Part shown: positions 14,901 through 26,900 of the stretch, in pieces
How the letters are laid out: every line of letters begins with the position of its first letter
Position numbering within the stretch: position 1 is the stretch's first letter
Source: Climacteris rufus
Lineage: Eukaryota > Chordata > Aves > Passeriformes > Climacteridae
NCBI GenBank assembly: GCA_013398175.1
Contig: VZRZ01005367.1
Span: 1,082,798 to 1,146,797 of the forward strand
Length of the DNA: 64,000 nucleotides
Direction of reading: 5' to 3'
Position numbers and translations under genes: made by a program
The notes under the pieces: model-generated
What the model was told of the DNA's origin: nothing
The model's database searches: none
What the model saw: only the letters and a program-made list of their open reading frames with translations

Positions 14901-17900
14901 AAATGTAAATCAATCAATTTGGTAGTTTTAATCTGATCGGTTCCAGTGATGCTTCAAGGTGTAGCTGTGGGACATTCATGGCTTAGTCTGAGTGATGAGC
15001 TGAAATATTTTTCTGAAAGAGACCTGGTTGTAGGAATAATTCTCAAATTACACCATCCTACGTGTGTGTTGCTCTTTCCATCCACTGAAAGGTCTGCAGA
15101 AAATCTCTATCATTATGTGGGTAGTTCCAGGTAAGAACAGGTTAGTGCTAGAGCAGGGAATAAAACCCAGGGGTACCAGACCTTATACTTAATCCATTGG
15201 ACAATACCATCACACTGCCATAGGCCCAGATTAGGCTAAAACCAAGGCTTTCCCACACTCCTGCAACTCACAGGCAAATGCAGCCAGAGCTTCTACTCCA
15301 TTACCAAAATCCTTGGTATCAGAACAGAATATCAGAATATCAGGGAGGGAAAAGTGTCCTCTAGCACTAGCACTTGCCCAGAGAGATGAGTGAGAAACTA
15401 TGTGCAAAGTGAAAACATAAGGGGATGTCTTTTTATTTCAGAGGGTCTTAGGAGAAGAGAATAGGAAAGGGCTCCTTATGTATTTAGTAGCAGCTAGAAA
15501 AAAAAATCTCCAGGGAATACCACAGTAAAGATACTGAATCCATAGCTGCTTGCCTCTAGGAATTTGTGACCCTCATCCCAGCTTTCCTATCAGCACACAC
15601 ATCCCCACCTTGCTGACAAGTGAAAAGATACACCTACAAACTCATCTCTAAATAGCCAAAGCATTAAAAACGCCTCACCTACGTGTCCCAATTGCCAAAT
15701 CCAACTGATACAGACCAAAATGTTATGTAGGTGCTATACCAAGGCACTTGGAAAGGAATGTTTGCATTGGCATTTGCCTTGTGTGCAGTACCAAAGTGCC
15801 TGCAAGCTGCAGCTGCAGCCAGAGAACTGTCAGCCTGTCTGAGCCCCGAGCAGGGCCTGGAAGTTCTGCAGGGGCAGAGAAAAATATGGCTCTATGGGGA
15901 TTCATGCCCTGAGGCTGGGCTCCCTGGCATCTATGGAAGTACCCAGCTTGACTTCTTCCTGTGGCTGGAGCAATCAGCCTCTGTCACTGGTGCTCCAACA
16001 CCTTAACAGTGCCAAGAATCTGCTGCAGCCTCCCTCTCTCTGCAGGAATGTTCATCTTTTTTGTTTGTTTTCTCTGGAATCATATTTTGATGACATATAA
16101 TATTCAAATCCCTGTTCTCTGCTTCAATGGATCCTGGTTCTGGAGCTCCATTACGAGGTATTCCTTGTGAAAAAGACTGACTAGAACACAGTGGCAAACA
16201 CAGAGTCTGTCTTCCTTCTTCCTAAGGAAGCAAAGCTTTCCTGCTCATCACATTTTATAATCTAAATGCAAGAGAATAAGTGAGACAGATGGGACAGCAT
16301 GAGAAAAGGAGATTACAGCCCAGCAGGCAGTAGCTGTATTGCAGAACAGGCAGTGTTTTGTGTGTCAGGAAAGCACAAGGATTTATAAAGGAGGATGTTG
16401 AGACACCTTTGAGACAGAGGAACCCTCTTGAGAGCAAGAGGAAGGATAAGACAGTGCCTGAAGGCTGCTTCCATCCTCATTACAGCCCAGCACTTTGCAG
16501 AAGGCCTGGACTTACAGTTTCCCATTTACCTTGTACTTCTGAAGGAGGCTCTTGACTTGGGCAGTGCTGTGTTGTGAATTTATTGGCTCCTCACGTTCCT
16601 GCTGCTGTTCCACATGGTCCAGCCAGGCCATTAGTTCAGCAATAGCTTCCCGTGATGAAAGCTTTTCCATCTGAAGCTGAGGTAAAGCATAAAATGAATC
16701 CTCTACACTCTGCTTGTTAGAAATATCAAGGAAAATGATGTTTCTATTTTTAGAAAGGCTCAGGCACTATAATTGCATTACTGGGGTATGAACTTGAAAG
16801 TGAGCCCTGTGCTCCAGAGAGGAAAATGACTTAACTTCTAGAATGCATGAATCTGACATAAAATTCTTTCTAATTGTAACAGACTTTCGTGTAAAACTGT
16901 AAAGATAATAAATATATGTAAAGCAGCCTGGGAAGAACACAGAAATAATTAAACTGCAGTACAATAGTGGGGTTATTCTGAAAGGAAGACAGCTCATTTG
17001 GAAAAAGGCACCTTGAGGGAGCAGCCAACTGAATCCCAACAGCAACATTTTAACATAATTACTTAGCTTTAACTGAGAGATGGCAGCAGAGTTTCTCCTC
17101 ACCTGGTGAAGCTTTTCCTGGATGGCTGGGAGCTGTGTAATCAGCTCTCCCCATTTTTGCTCAAACTTTGCCAAAGATGACCTAAGTGCTGCAGTATCAG
17201 CTTGCTTCACATGGAAGAGCTGGCTGGCAGTGCTCACCACTGATGACTTCAGGGAAGATTTTTCATCAACTTCCTTAGAAAATGTCTGAGGTGCATGGAA
17301 GAAATTTAAGAGGGTAAATATTTATATATCTATTTAAAAGAACACAAAGCACATTTTCATTCACAGGATGAAATGCCTCAACAAACAGATTTTAAAGACT
17401 GTAAAGTTCAGAAAACCTGAGCTCAACATGTTCTGGAAGCAGATGAAGCATTTTTTTGCCCACCTTGAAATAATGCTGAATGCCACCTTTTGCTCCCACA
17501 GGGATTAGGAATATCCTGATCCCCAGTTCACACAGAGGTCCAGGGAGCAACCCCAGTCCTCAGTTCTCTGGGCAGCTCACATCTACCAGTCGAACCTTCA
17601 TGATGCTCTGCTTTTCTCCTGTGCACTGCTCCTTCTGTCTGGCCTCACACTGGGGCTGAACCTCCTGGGTAGTCATCCAAGGGGAGCAGGCAAAGACATG
17701 AAATGCAGCTCAGCATGTTTCTCTTTCCTGACTTTGTCCGACCACCTTCACCTCTGTACCCTGAGCCCACACTCCAGGTTCAGCTGCTAAGTGGCTTTGG
17801 GGCACACAGCCATTCAGTGCTGTATTATGTGAGCAGCTTATGGGTCATGGCAAACACAAAAACCTCTCAAAAGGGTCATTTTCACCAGAAGTCACAACAT

Positions 17901-20900
17901 CTTATCTAAATCTGGCAGCAGAAATGACTTACAAACAAGCTGCTGATGTTGTCCCTGATGGTGGGAAGATCTTGTGTCACATTGAGAGACTGCTCCTTCC
18001 AAAAGTTCATTCTCTGCTGAGCAGAATCCAACCATTTCATTAATTCCTCTGAGTCTCTGTTATAGCTAAAAGGAAGAAAGAAAATACAAACACACACCTA
18101 GCTGAGGCTGGGATACATTTCTCACCCTCCAAGTTGTCCTCCTCCCTGGGAGCAGCAGCACGTGCTATTGTGGCACCTCTGCTGCTGCATAATCCTGCAG
18201 AAGCATGGCTACAGCTGTCATCTGTAAAGGATCACAAACTAATGTCTAGCTGATACTTCAAATTGTTTTTTTGTGCTATACCCACCTGACCAAGAGTTTC
18301 AGTAATGTCTGAAGTCTGTGTAGTTCATGGCCAACTTTTTTAGTTAAAGACAGCCACTGCTCTTCCAGCTTCCCAATCTGGCTTCTTATTTCTGGACAGC
18401 TCACAGCAGTCAGCAATTTCTTCCCTTCTTTCACCATCTGGTACAGCCTGGCATGCTTTCCATCAACAGTGCTTTTGATTTTCTGTCATAATATGGGAAG
18501 TTTGCAAAATAAAACTATTTTAAAAACAGAAAACAGAGCTAGCAAAACACATAATTTGTTTTAACTTCTTAATCTCACATTTCCTCTGTAACGTATTTTA
18601 TTTTCCAAATGATGGGAATCCGTAACTCTTTACATGCAAAAGGGACACATTTTTTGTGGGTTTGTTTGGGTTTTTTTGTTTGTTTTCTCTGGGTAGGTCA
18701 AGACAAATCTCAACATACTTTCATTATCAGAATGGCTGTGTTATGGTTTGATGGGCTTTTCTGACACCTGAAGACCTCAGGGCAATGGACAATCACTCTC
18801 TATCAGATCTTACTCTATTGTCCAAACATTTGACTGTTCCCACCAGAATGCTATTGTCCTTCTGTGCTCCTTCAGGCCCTATCCTATTTAAAAAAAATGT
18901 TACCAGTGTTTGGAAGAAAACTGCTGGGATAATTATTGAATAATGGTGGCAGGGAGGAACAAAGAGTGAACAGTGGAGTCATTAAATAAAAAAACAAAGG
19001 AGTGGTCTGGTTTGCTCAGTCAGCATTTTACCATCACTACACTTCACTGAAAGGTCAAAAGGAGGAAAGGATAAAAAAGGAAAACCAGGAAGTAGATCGG
19101 TTCCAGGGAGAAAAACAAAGTAGCACCTGTGTGATGTGCAAGTATCTCACTTCTCTGCAGGCATGTACAATATAATCCATAGGGATATTTCTCTCTCAGG
19201 AATTAATCCCTGGAGAATTTTGCTCTGCTCTGTTCTTGAAACTGTGAAGCTCCAGCCCTCCCACCCTCAATCATCTTCTAAAGCTTTATGACTTTGTTTC
19301 TGAAGGCTATAAAGACAAATAAGGACTTAAGAGCAAAGAGCTAGTTAAGAACTTAAAAAGTCAAGGAAAACCAGGCAACTTCACACTCAATGGCTGTGCA
19401 AATCTTGAATGTCTCCTGTCTCAGTGCAACAGGTATCAAAAATACCAGAGGTGTAAACATCCACTGTTAATTTACTGTAGCTCAGAATTTTCTGGCAATG
19501 TCCAGTGATTTCCTTCTTGCAGTCAACTAGATTAAATCGCTATAATCCTTTATGCCTTTATTAAACAGTCATTAATAATTTATTACACACACATTAATTT
19601 GCTCTTATTAAACACTCATTAATTCAAAAATTTCTACTAGAGTGGGTCCTCTGAAGATTAAGAAAGGTCAGACCTGTGGGAAATGCAGAGCATTCTCTGA
19701 AAATACATCACTAAGGTTACTGAATATTATTTCTTCTTAATTTTATAAAACATTCATAGAGGATTCTTTCACATCCTTATATTTAAATGTGTGGATAAAA
19801 TATTTCCAGCAGGAGCTGAGATTCTAGACAAAGATGCAGCTCTGCCATCAGAGATGCAGATGCAACCAGCGTTGCAATAAGGGTTCCAATATTTGGTATT
19901 TTCAGATATTGGAAAGCACTGGGTTGATTCTCCTTTTCCATAGGTTTTGCAACATGGTATGAAAATCATTTCTGAATTACAGAGAAGTGGCACTGTGTTC
20001 ACTGCAAGGCTCCTGCTCTCCTTGGGATCCACAGAGCCTGCACATCATCCATCTCATCCCAAATACTTCCATTTGAAGACTGACTTCTACAGTACTCATA
20101 GTCCTTACTCCCACTTAAATGAAGTTGTTTCAGCCTCTGGCTGAAATTAGCAGCCCAATCTCCTCCTACTTTTAAAAGTAAATTTTGAGCTTGCACCCAC
20201 ACACAGGTAAAGGAGACAAAGGAAACAGTGCCCTGGAAATCATGTCCTCATATTCTAATATTTTTGCCAGCTGTACTGATCCATAAAAAAAAAAAATCAG
20301 TTAAACACATAAATACCTCTAGAAGTGCAATCCTTTCCATTAATCTTTCTTCAGTTTCTTCAACCAAGCTGACAGAAGGCAACACAGAGGCAAGTGCCTC
20401 TAACTCCTTAGTGAAAACTTGGCATTCCTCATCAAATACCATCCATTCCTAAAATATACATTGCATCATAAACACAGCACACATCCATCTGCATTTTTAC
20501 TACACCAGACTCAGGCCTTAATGTTTTCTCTAGCAACAGTAGCTCTTGCTTTAGTAAAACATAACACAAAAATAGGTGAATAATATGTAAATATTAAACT
20601 GAGACATTATTTCACCACAAATTAATTAATTATTCATTCTCTAGTATCTCCAAGGATTCTTATTCTAGAGTGGTGTATGCAATTTTTTATTCTCTAGGGA
20701 TGTTCTAAGATTAAAATAAAACTTCAAGAAGTTTAAAAAATAAAGTGGTGTTAATATTTTTCTGCCTTAAAGGGCTCTTTTGCCAATCAAATGTTACTGC
20801 AAGGAGTCATAAGTTATAACGTGTTGAAATGTCCACTTTCAGAGGTTTTCAAGTAGAAAGTTGGTTTAGTGACACACACAGGATAAGAAGCCAAAGAATC

Positions 20901-23900
20901 ACTGGTGGGAGACCCTAGATACAACTTTTCTTCTTTACTTTGGATTTCTTTTGACTTATTACCTTTAAGAGGCTCTCTAAGTGTATACCATACTGGCAGG
21001 CCTTCTGCTCCAGCAATTTGACTTCATTCACCAGCTCTCTCCAGAATTCCTCTCTCTTTTGCAGGATAGAAGGACTCACTCTCTTGGAAAACACTTCCAT
21101 GTGAGCCATGTGGGTCATGAGGTTGTGGAAAAAGTCCTGAAAAAAAAGCAAGTTAAAGCTTGCTCTGTAAGAGAGATCACACTCCCACAGCAGGAGAAGG
21201 TGGAGAAGACTCACTGAGAAGCCAGTTTCAGAGTCTCTCATAGGGACTCAGAAGCCTTCTACCCAAATTCTGCACCACCCCAAGATGAGCAGTTACTGAT
21301 CATTGTACAATTAATCAGGAACCAGTAAAGAGCTGCATTGACTGTTCCCACTTCTGTATTTCCAAGTAGAAAGATCTATATTTATACCTTCAGTTTGTAT
21401 GAAATTATACAGATGTTGTAGGAAGATGGTAGAAGGAAGAGTTCAGCTATAAATCAATCCATAGTTTAGCATGAGGTACTTATCACCAGTCAGTCATTAC
21501 CCAGCTTGTTTCACCTGGATGCCAGGTGACTCCAAGCAGCTCTAAGGCTTACATAGTAGGCAGGCCACAATAATCCTTTGGCATAACTGTAAGGTTATAG
21601 TTTGATTTGATTTTGGTTCCACTGAACCTTGGGAAATGTCTGAATCTCAACAGAACACTTTCCCCTCCACACAAGTTGGAGGGTTTAAGATCACACTCTT
21701 CAATCAAGATATTCTTCACTATAGAACTGGTAATTAGTACAAGAATTTCAATTTAGGACCATAACCCAGTCACAGGCTGTGTGATCCTCCTGCTAAGTCT
21801 TGATTACCAGGGTAGGGGAAAAGGCTTTTGCCATTTCCTTTTGCTTTGTAAATAAATGTTGCTATGCTAAGGACAATTTGTGAAAGACAACCACCATTCC
21901 CATGACTCTGAAGTAGTGGTTTGCAGTGCTCAGCACCCTGAAGTATCTCTTAAGGGAGTTTGAGGTATGTGGAACAGTTATATCGAGGCACTGATGTGAC
22001 AGAGACACCTTCAAGTGACTGGCACTGGCCAGGGCTTCTTGCCAAGTGCAGGACAGTGAGGATGCAGGTGCCTTCTCAGCCATCTCCCACCAAGCATGGA
22101 GCACCTGGGTGCAGGGGACACTGGGCTGTCAAGGGGGAAATATCAACTATCCTCCCATTGGAAAAGGGTACATATCCTCCACCAGGTCATGACAGCACAA
22201 AATGCTGAAAGCAAAGGCTCAACTCCCAGTTGGTGGGCAATTTCAGGAACCTCACTACTGATTTATTACGAGTACTTAGAAGGATATGTGTTCTCTTTAC
22301 ACATCAGTGTGTTCTGAGGTAAGAAAAAGTAGCAATTTATCACCAAACCTGCATTTGTGATAACAACCTCTCTTTCATACTTCAGTGTGTCCTGTTTTGG
22401 TCTACTGAAAACCTTTGCTTTGTTTTCTGCACATGCTCCAGTCCGTCCCTTGTGCTATGAGCCAGTTATTCTCCATAACACTGGAGAGCAACCAGTCACA
22501 GAAAACAGTGCTCCTTGCTGTGCTGATCTGAGCATTGTCGTGATAAGCAACTTATACCTTGTGATTTTTCAAGTGAGACTGCAAAGCCACTCTGCTTTTT
22601 GTTAGGTGCTTTGGATCTTGTGCCATCTTCTCTCTTCCAATAGCAACCAGCTCTGCAAATCCACGAAGTAAATCCTCATACTGACTTTCACTGATGGAAG
22701 GGGAGTTCAGCTCTACATACTTTGCTTTCAGAATGCCCCACATGTCATCCAAAACATCCTACAATGTAAACACAGTTTAGCAATTCATGAAGGACAGAAA
22801 TGAATCCCACAAACCCACACATGCATTCCCAGAATACAAAATAGCCATCGGCCTTTTGATGCTGAAAAATGCATTGCTTGGAAGAATCAAACCTTGCTGA
22901 GTAAGTGGAAGCTGTGCTGTGCTCTTACCTCTAATTTATAAGCTTCCTGGATTAAGGTGATAGGTAACTGAAATCTTTCTCCATGGCCTCTCAATTTTGC
23001 TACTTGGTTTTCAAAGTTTTGCAGCTCCACAGCACAGGCATCAATTTTCTGGATGAAGGACAAAATAAGCTATTAGGAACAGTTCCTCTGCATTAAACTT
23101 TCCATTATCACTGGTAGTGCAGTGGATCCAGTGGCTGGATCTCTTCTAGCACTTCAGAAGATCCAATGAGTTTATAAACTAAATGGACAAAACAGCTCAT
23201 GACATAACTTACTGTGTTCCCACAGCACAACCAAGAAGGGAATTCAGGTCTTGTGCCTCAGTACAACATTCAACATGCATTTCTGTCTACTAATTCAAGA
23301 GCAGCCATTAAAAGGAATCATGGACTCAGAAAACACAATTTTTTCTTATTTATCAGAAATACTCAGGGATTGAGACAGGATCTCTGTGAAGGAAGTAAAG
23401 CTATGTACTTCTGGCATTCTGTTTCCAAGAGTTGTTACCTGACAGAATATATCCAAGGCAGTAATCCTTGCTAGGGGATTCATCAGGGAACACAGCTCTG
23501 AGTCTGGCAGAAAATTATGCCTCTAAGCAAGGTTAAGAGTCTGTAATAAAAAAGCCTCAGAACACCCTCCTTGCTTTGGTAATAAGTAGATAAATGGCCA
23601 ATGACCATTCTGAGTAGGATATGGAGTCTGTTAATTTTTAATTCTCTGCTAATCCAAATAAAGGTCAAAGAAAAAAGCTTCACTGGTCAAATTTCATATG
23701 ATAAAGTGCTCATAAATGCTGTCTGGGGAAGATAGAAATACCAGAGTCCTATTTCCACAAAGAAAAGGTAGCTTGGCATATGAAAAGGTATAACATGTGA
23801 ACTGCCCTACTTTGTGTTGCTCTTTTTCTTTCCTGCCATAGTATGGAGTGTATTTGCTCTGAGAGGTTGTGGAGAGACTGGTTCCTCCACTCCAACCACT

Positions 23901-26900
23901 AAAATGTCTGGACTTAGGTCTGAGTATGGATTGGGGTGTAGTTAAAAAAACAAAAAGGGGTGGTGGTGAATATGATAAATACTGAACTCTCTTCTTCCCT
24001 GCTCTTAAAACCTAAGTTAGACTCAAACTTTAGAAAATACGAAACTTAACAGATTGCAGGAAACTGGAAATAATAACTAATGCTATAAAATCTCTCCTTT
24101 CCTTCAAATAAAATTACCTGAAGTTGTTCAGAAACATTATGTCCATGTAGTTCATTCAAGCATTGTTGCAGAGCAGCTTTTTTCTCAGTTAAATGATCAT
24201 AGAGTAGCCTGGTTTGATTCTGCAAAAGAAACAAACATCAGAAATATATCACATATCAGGAATATAGTAATGATCAGGCAAAATTACACAGTAAATAAAA
24301 TTATTACCTTTTTTCCCCCCTCTTAAACAAAAAAAAAGAACCAACACCAAAATAAAGCATATGCATTATGGGCTTAAAGTAGTAATTGTAAGAGGGAAAT
24401 TCTGTAAGTCTGTGTAGTATGTGAAGGCAGATTACTCTGTCACAGTGATCCTCTATGACTGTAAAAATCTGTGAAACTGATAGAGAATCAAATTCTTCTC
24501 TTCTGAAAATGAGAAAATGAGCCCATTACTGGTGACTCATGGAGCTCTATGGATTCTGCATAAGTAAACATTGCAAGACTAGTTCTGCTGCTGTTTGGAG
24601 ACAACATCCCAGTGCTCTTCAAAGGAATTGCTTTATTATTCAGCCATAAAGGGCCAGGATGACTTGCAAATGATGAGCACCCTGGAGTTTTGCTGGACAT
24701 TCCAAACTGTATTTCAAAGATCACACTCTTCTTTCTTTATTTCAGAATAAATACCTGATCTGAATATTTTCCAGTCATAGCAGATTTAGCCCACCACAAG
24801 AATCTAGAGAAAAGTTTCTCACAATCTGCTTTCCCAGCAAAGAACAAGAAAAAAAAAATAGGCAAATTTACAAAACTACGGTTTCTGCTCCTGTGGCACA
24901 AAATCTAAAGGAACAGTAAATACAGTGGGGTCAAATCAACCTCCAGTGCATTGCTAAAAGTAGCCCTGTGTCAGGCATGGCACCAAAAGGAGGAAGCCTG
25001 CCTCTCCTGAGGACACAGTAGAAGAAAGAATATATGAAACCCTCCTTGGCCTAATCCCTACACAGAGAAACTTGCTTTAGCTTGCAGCTCAGCCTGCATG
25101 GCATCCCAGGTTACTTCCACACTTTCTGCATGCAAATTTCCTACTGTGATCCAGGCCTCTGTGGCAGTTAGCACTCCAAACAGCACTGTAATCAGCAAAA
25201 TTAATTTGCTTCTTGAGAGGCCAAGACAAGTTGTTTTAGTAGGAAAAAAAAAAAACAAAACAAAAAAAATCAAAAGCCCATTAGAGATTGCTCATCTGTA
25301 ACCCAAATGCATTAACACTGACAAGTCTAACAGATGCTGTGAAACAAGATATGCATTTGGCAGTGGAGTACCAGGTAATTGCTATTATGATCCAGGCCAG
25401 CTTTCATAGAGTTGCTCCTTGAAGCAGTGGCAGCTTGAGTCTGTTCCAGCCGTGCCTGTAAGTTGTTAAAGCATTCACAGAACACATCTGTGCTCCCACC
25501 AGCACAGCTGATGGACTTCAGAAGGTCATCCTTTTTGTCACTCAGGTCAGTGTGAAGTTTCTGCAGCTCCACAGACAGAGTCTAAAGGGTTGAAAGAAAA
25601 ATAACATGAGTGAAAATGGCCTGCCTGAGGACTCTTGCCTGTAAAAGGCAGCAGGAGTTGAGTTGATAATTGTTAAAAGAAACAGGCCCAAATCTGTGCA
25701 ATATAAATTAGTTTGGTGGTGTTACTCCTGAATAATGCCAGCAGAACAGAGAGGGATTATCAGGCCATATATATTCTGTTGCAACAGGAATCCACTAGGG
25801 TTTCTCCTTCTCTGAAGGATTTAGGGCAGTTACCTCATACAGAGCCTGCTGCACGGCTGCCTCTTCAGTGGACAGGACCGAGGTGTTCAGCATCTCCTCC
25901 ATGTTATTCAAACATCTGCTGATGGCCAGAAGCAACTCAAACAATTTTCTGTCCAAATTGGAAGAGACTTCCTCTGCCACATTATCCTGGGTAAATGCAA
26001 GCCAGTTTTCAGTAATTTCACCCAAGGCATGGCTAAGATTCATTCACTCGTATAAGGTTAGAGGTTCGATCAGCTAATAATAAAATGGAATTATTGAAGT
26101 ACTGAGGGACAGACTTGGATACATGCATGTAACATTCAGAGCTGTCAAGGCCAAAGCTGAGACAATGACTCTTTATATACTGGAGAGTGGCTGTGCTCTT
26201 ACAGGTCTGTAATTTCAGGAATGAGCACAACAAATGTCAGCTCCAATCCTGCAGATTAACTGAAATCATTCACAGGCTCCTTGCTTTATAGCATTTGAGG
26301 ATTTTTAACCACACTAGCAAACCTTTGGATTCAGGTAGCAGAAGTATCCTAGTGGAAACTTGAAATGTTTCCTCTCAAAATCCTCAGCCTATTTCTACAT
26401 TATAGTTCATACCCAATGCAAAAGCTCCCACTTGCAATAATATGATTATTGGCTGTTTCCCAGTGTTCAAACAGTGTCTTGTGTCCAGAATCCCTGGGTT
26501 TTTTTGCAATGCTAGGACATGCCATTTTTACCTGTGCATGCACCACATTTGCTTCATGGCTTAGGTCTCCCAGCTGGACAGTGTAAGTTTTCAGTTCTTC
26601 CACAGTTGGGGTTCCTGCACCTGAGAATGTGCCTCGAGGCAGCATGTTCATCTTTGTTGTAATCTAGCATTTGGAAAAAAAACATTGCAATTAGGTGAGC
26701 AGCTCAAATGAAGATAGGGCTATGGGCAACAAAATAACACTCCTCTCAAAAAGCATTAAAATGGAAGTTTCAAGGCACTAACATTAAGCACCTGGATAGT
26801 AGGGTTCTCTTTTTACTGGCAGAGGCTGGGCAGGCTATGCCCTGATGGGAGATTGACTGAAAAAGGAGCCTCTGATTCCCAACTTTTTAGGCTACAGCTG

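Noticed and set aside
18735..19000. Possible LTR start (TGTTATGG) in the e33/e34 intron
   Set aside because: No matching terminal end, no paired copy, no primer-binding site; a few bases of resemblance are not enough.
19999..20202. Minus-strand open frame between e33 and e34 as an extra exon
   Set aside because: No matching acceptor and donor pair in frame, and e33 joins e34 directly as in mammals.
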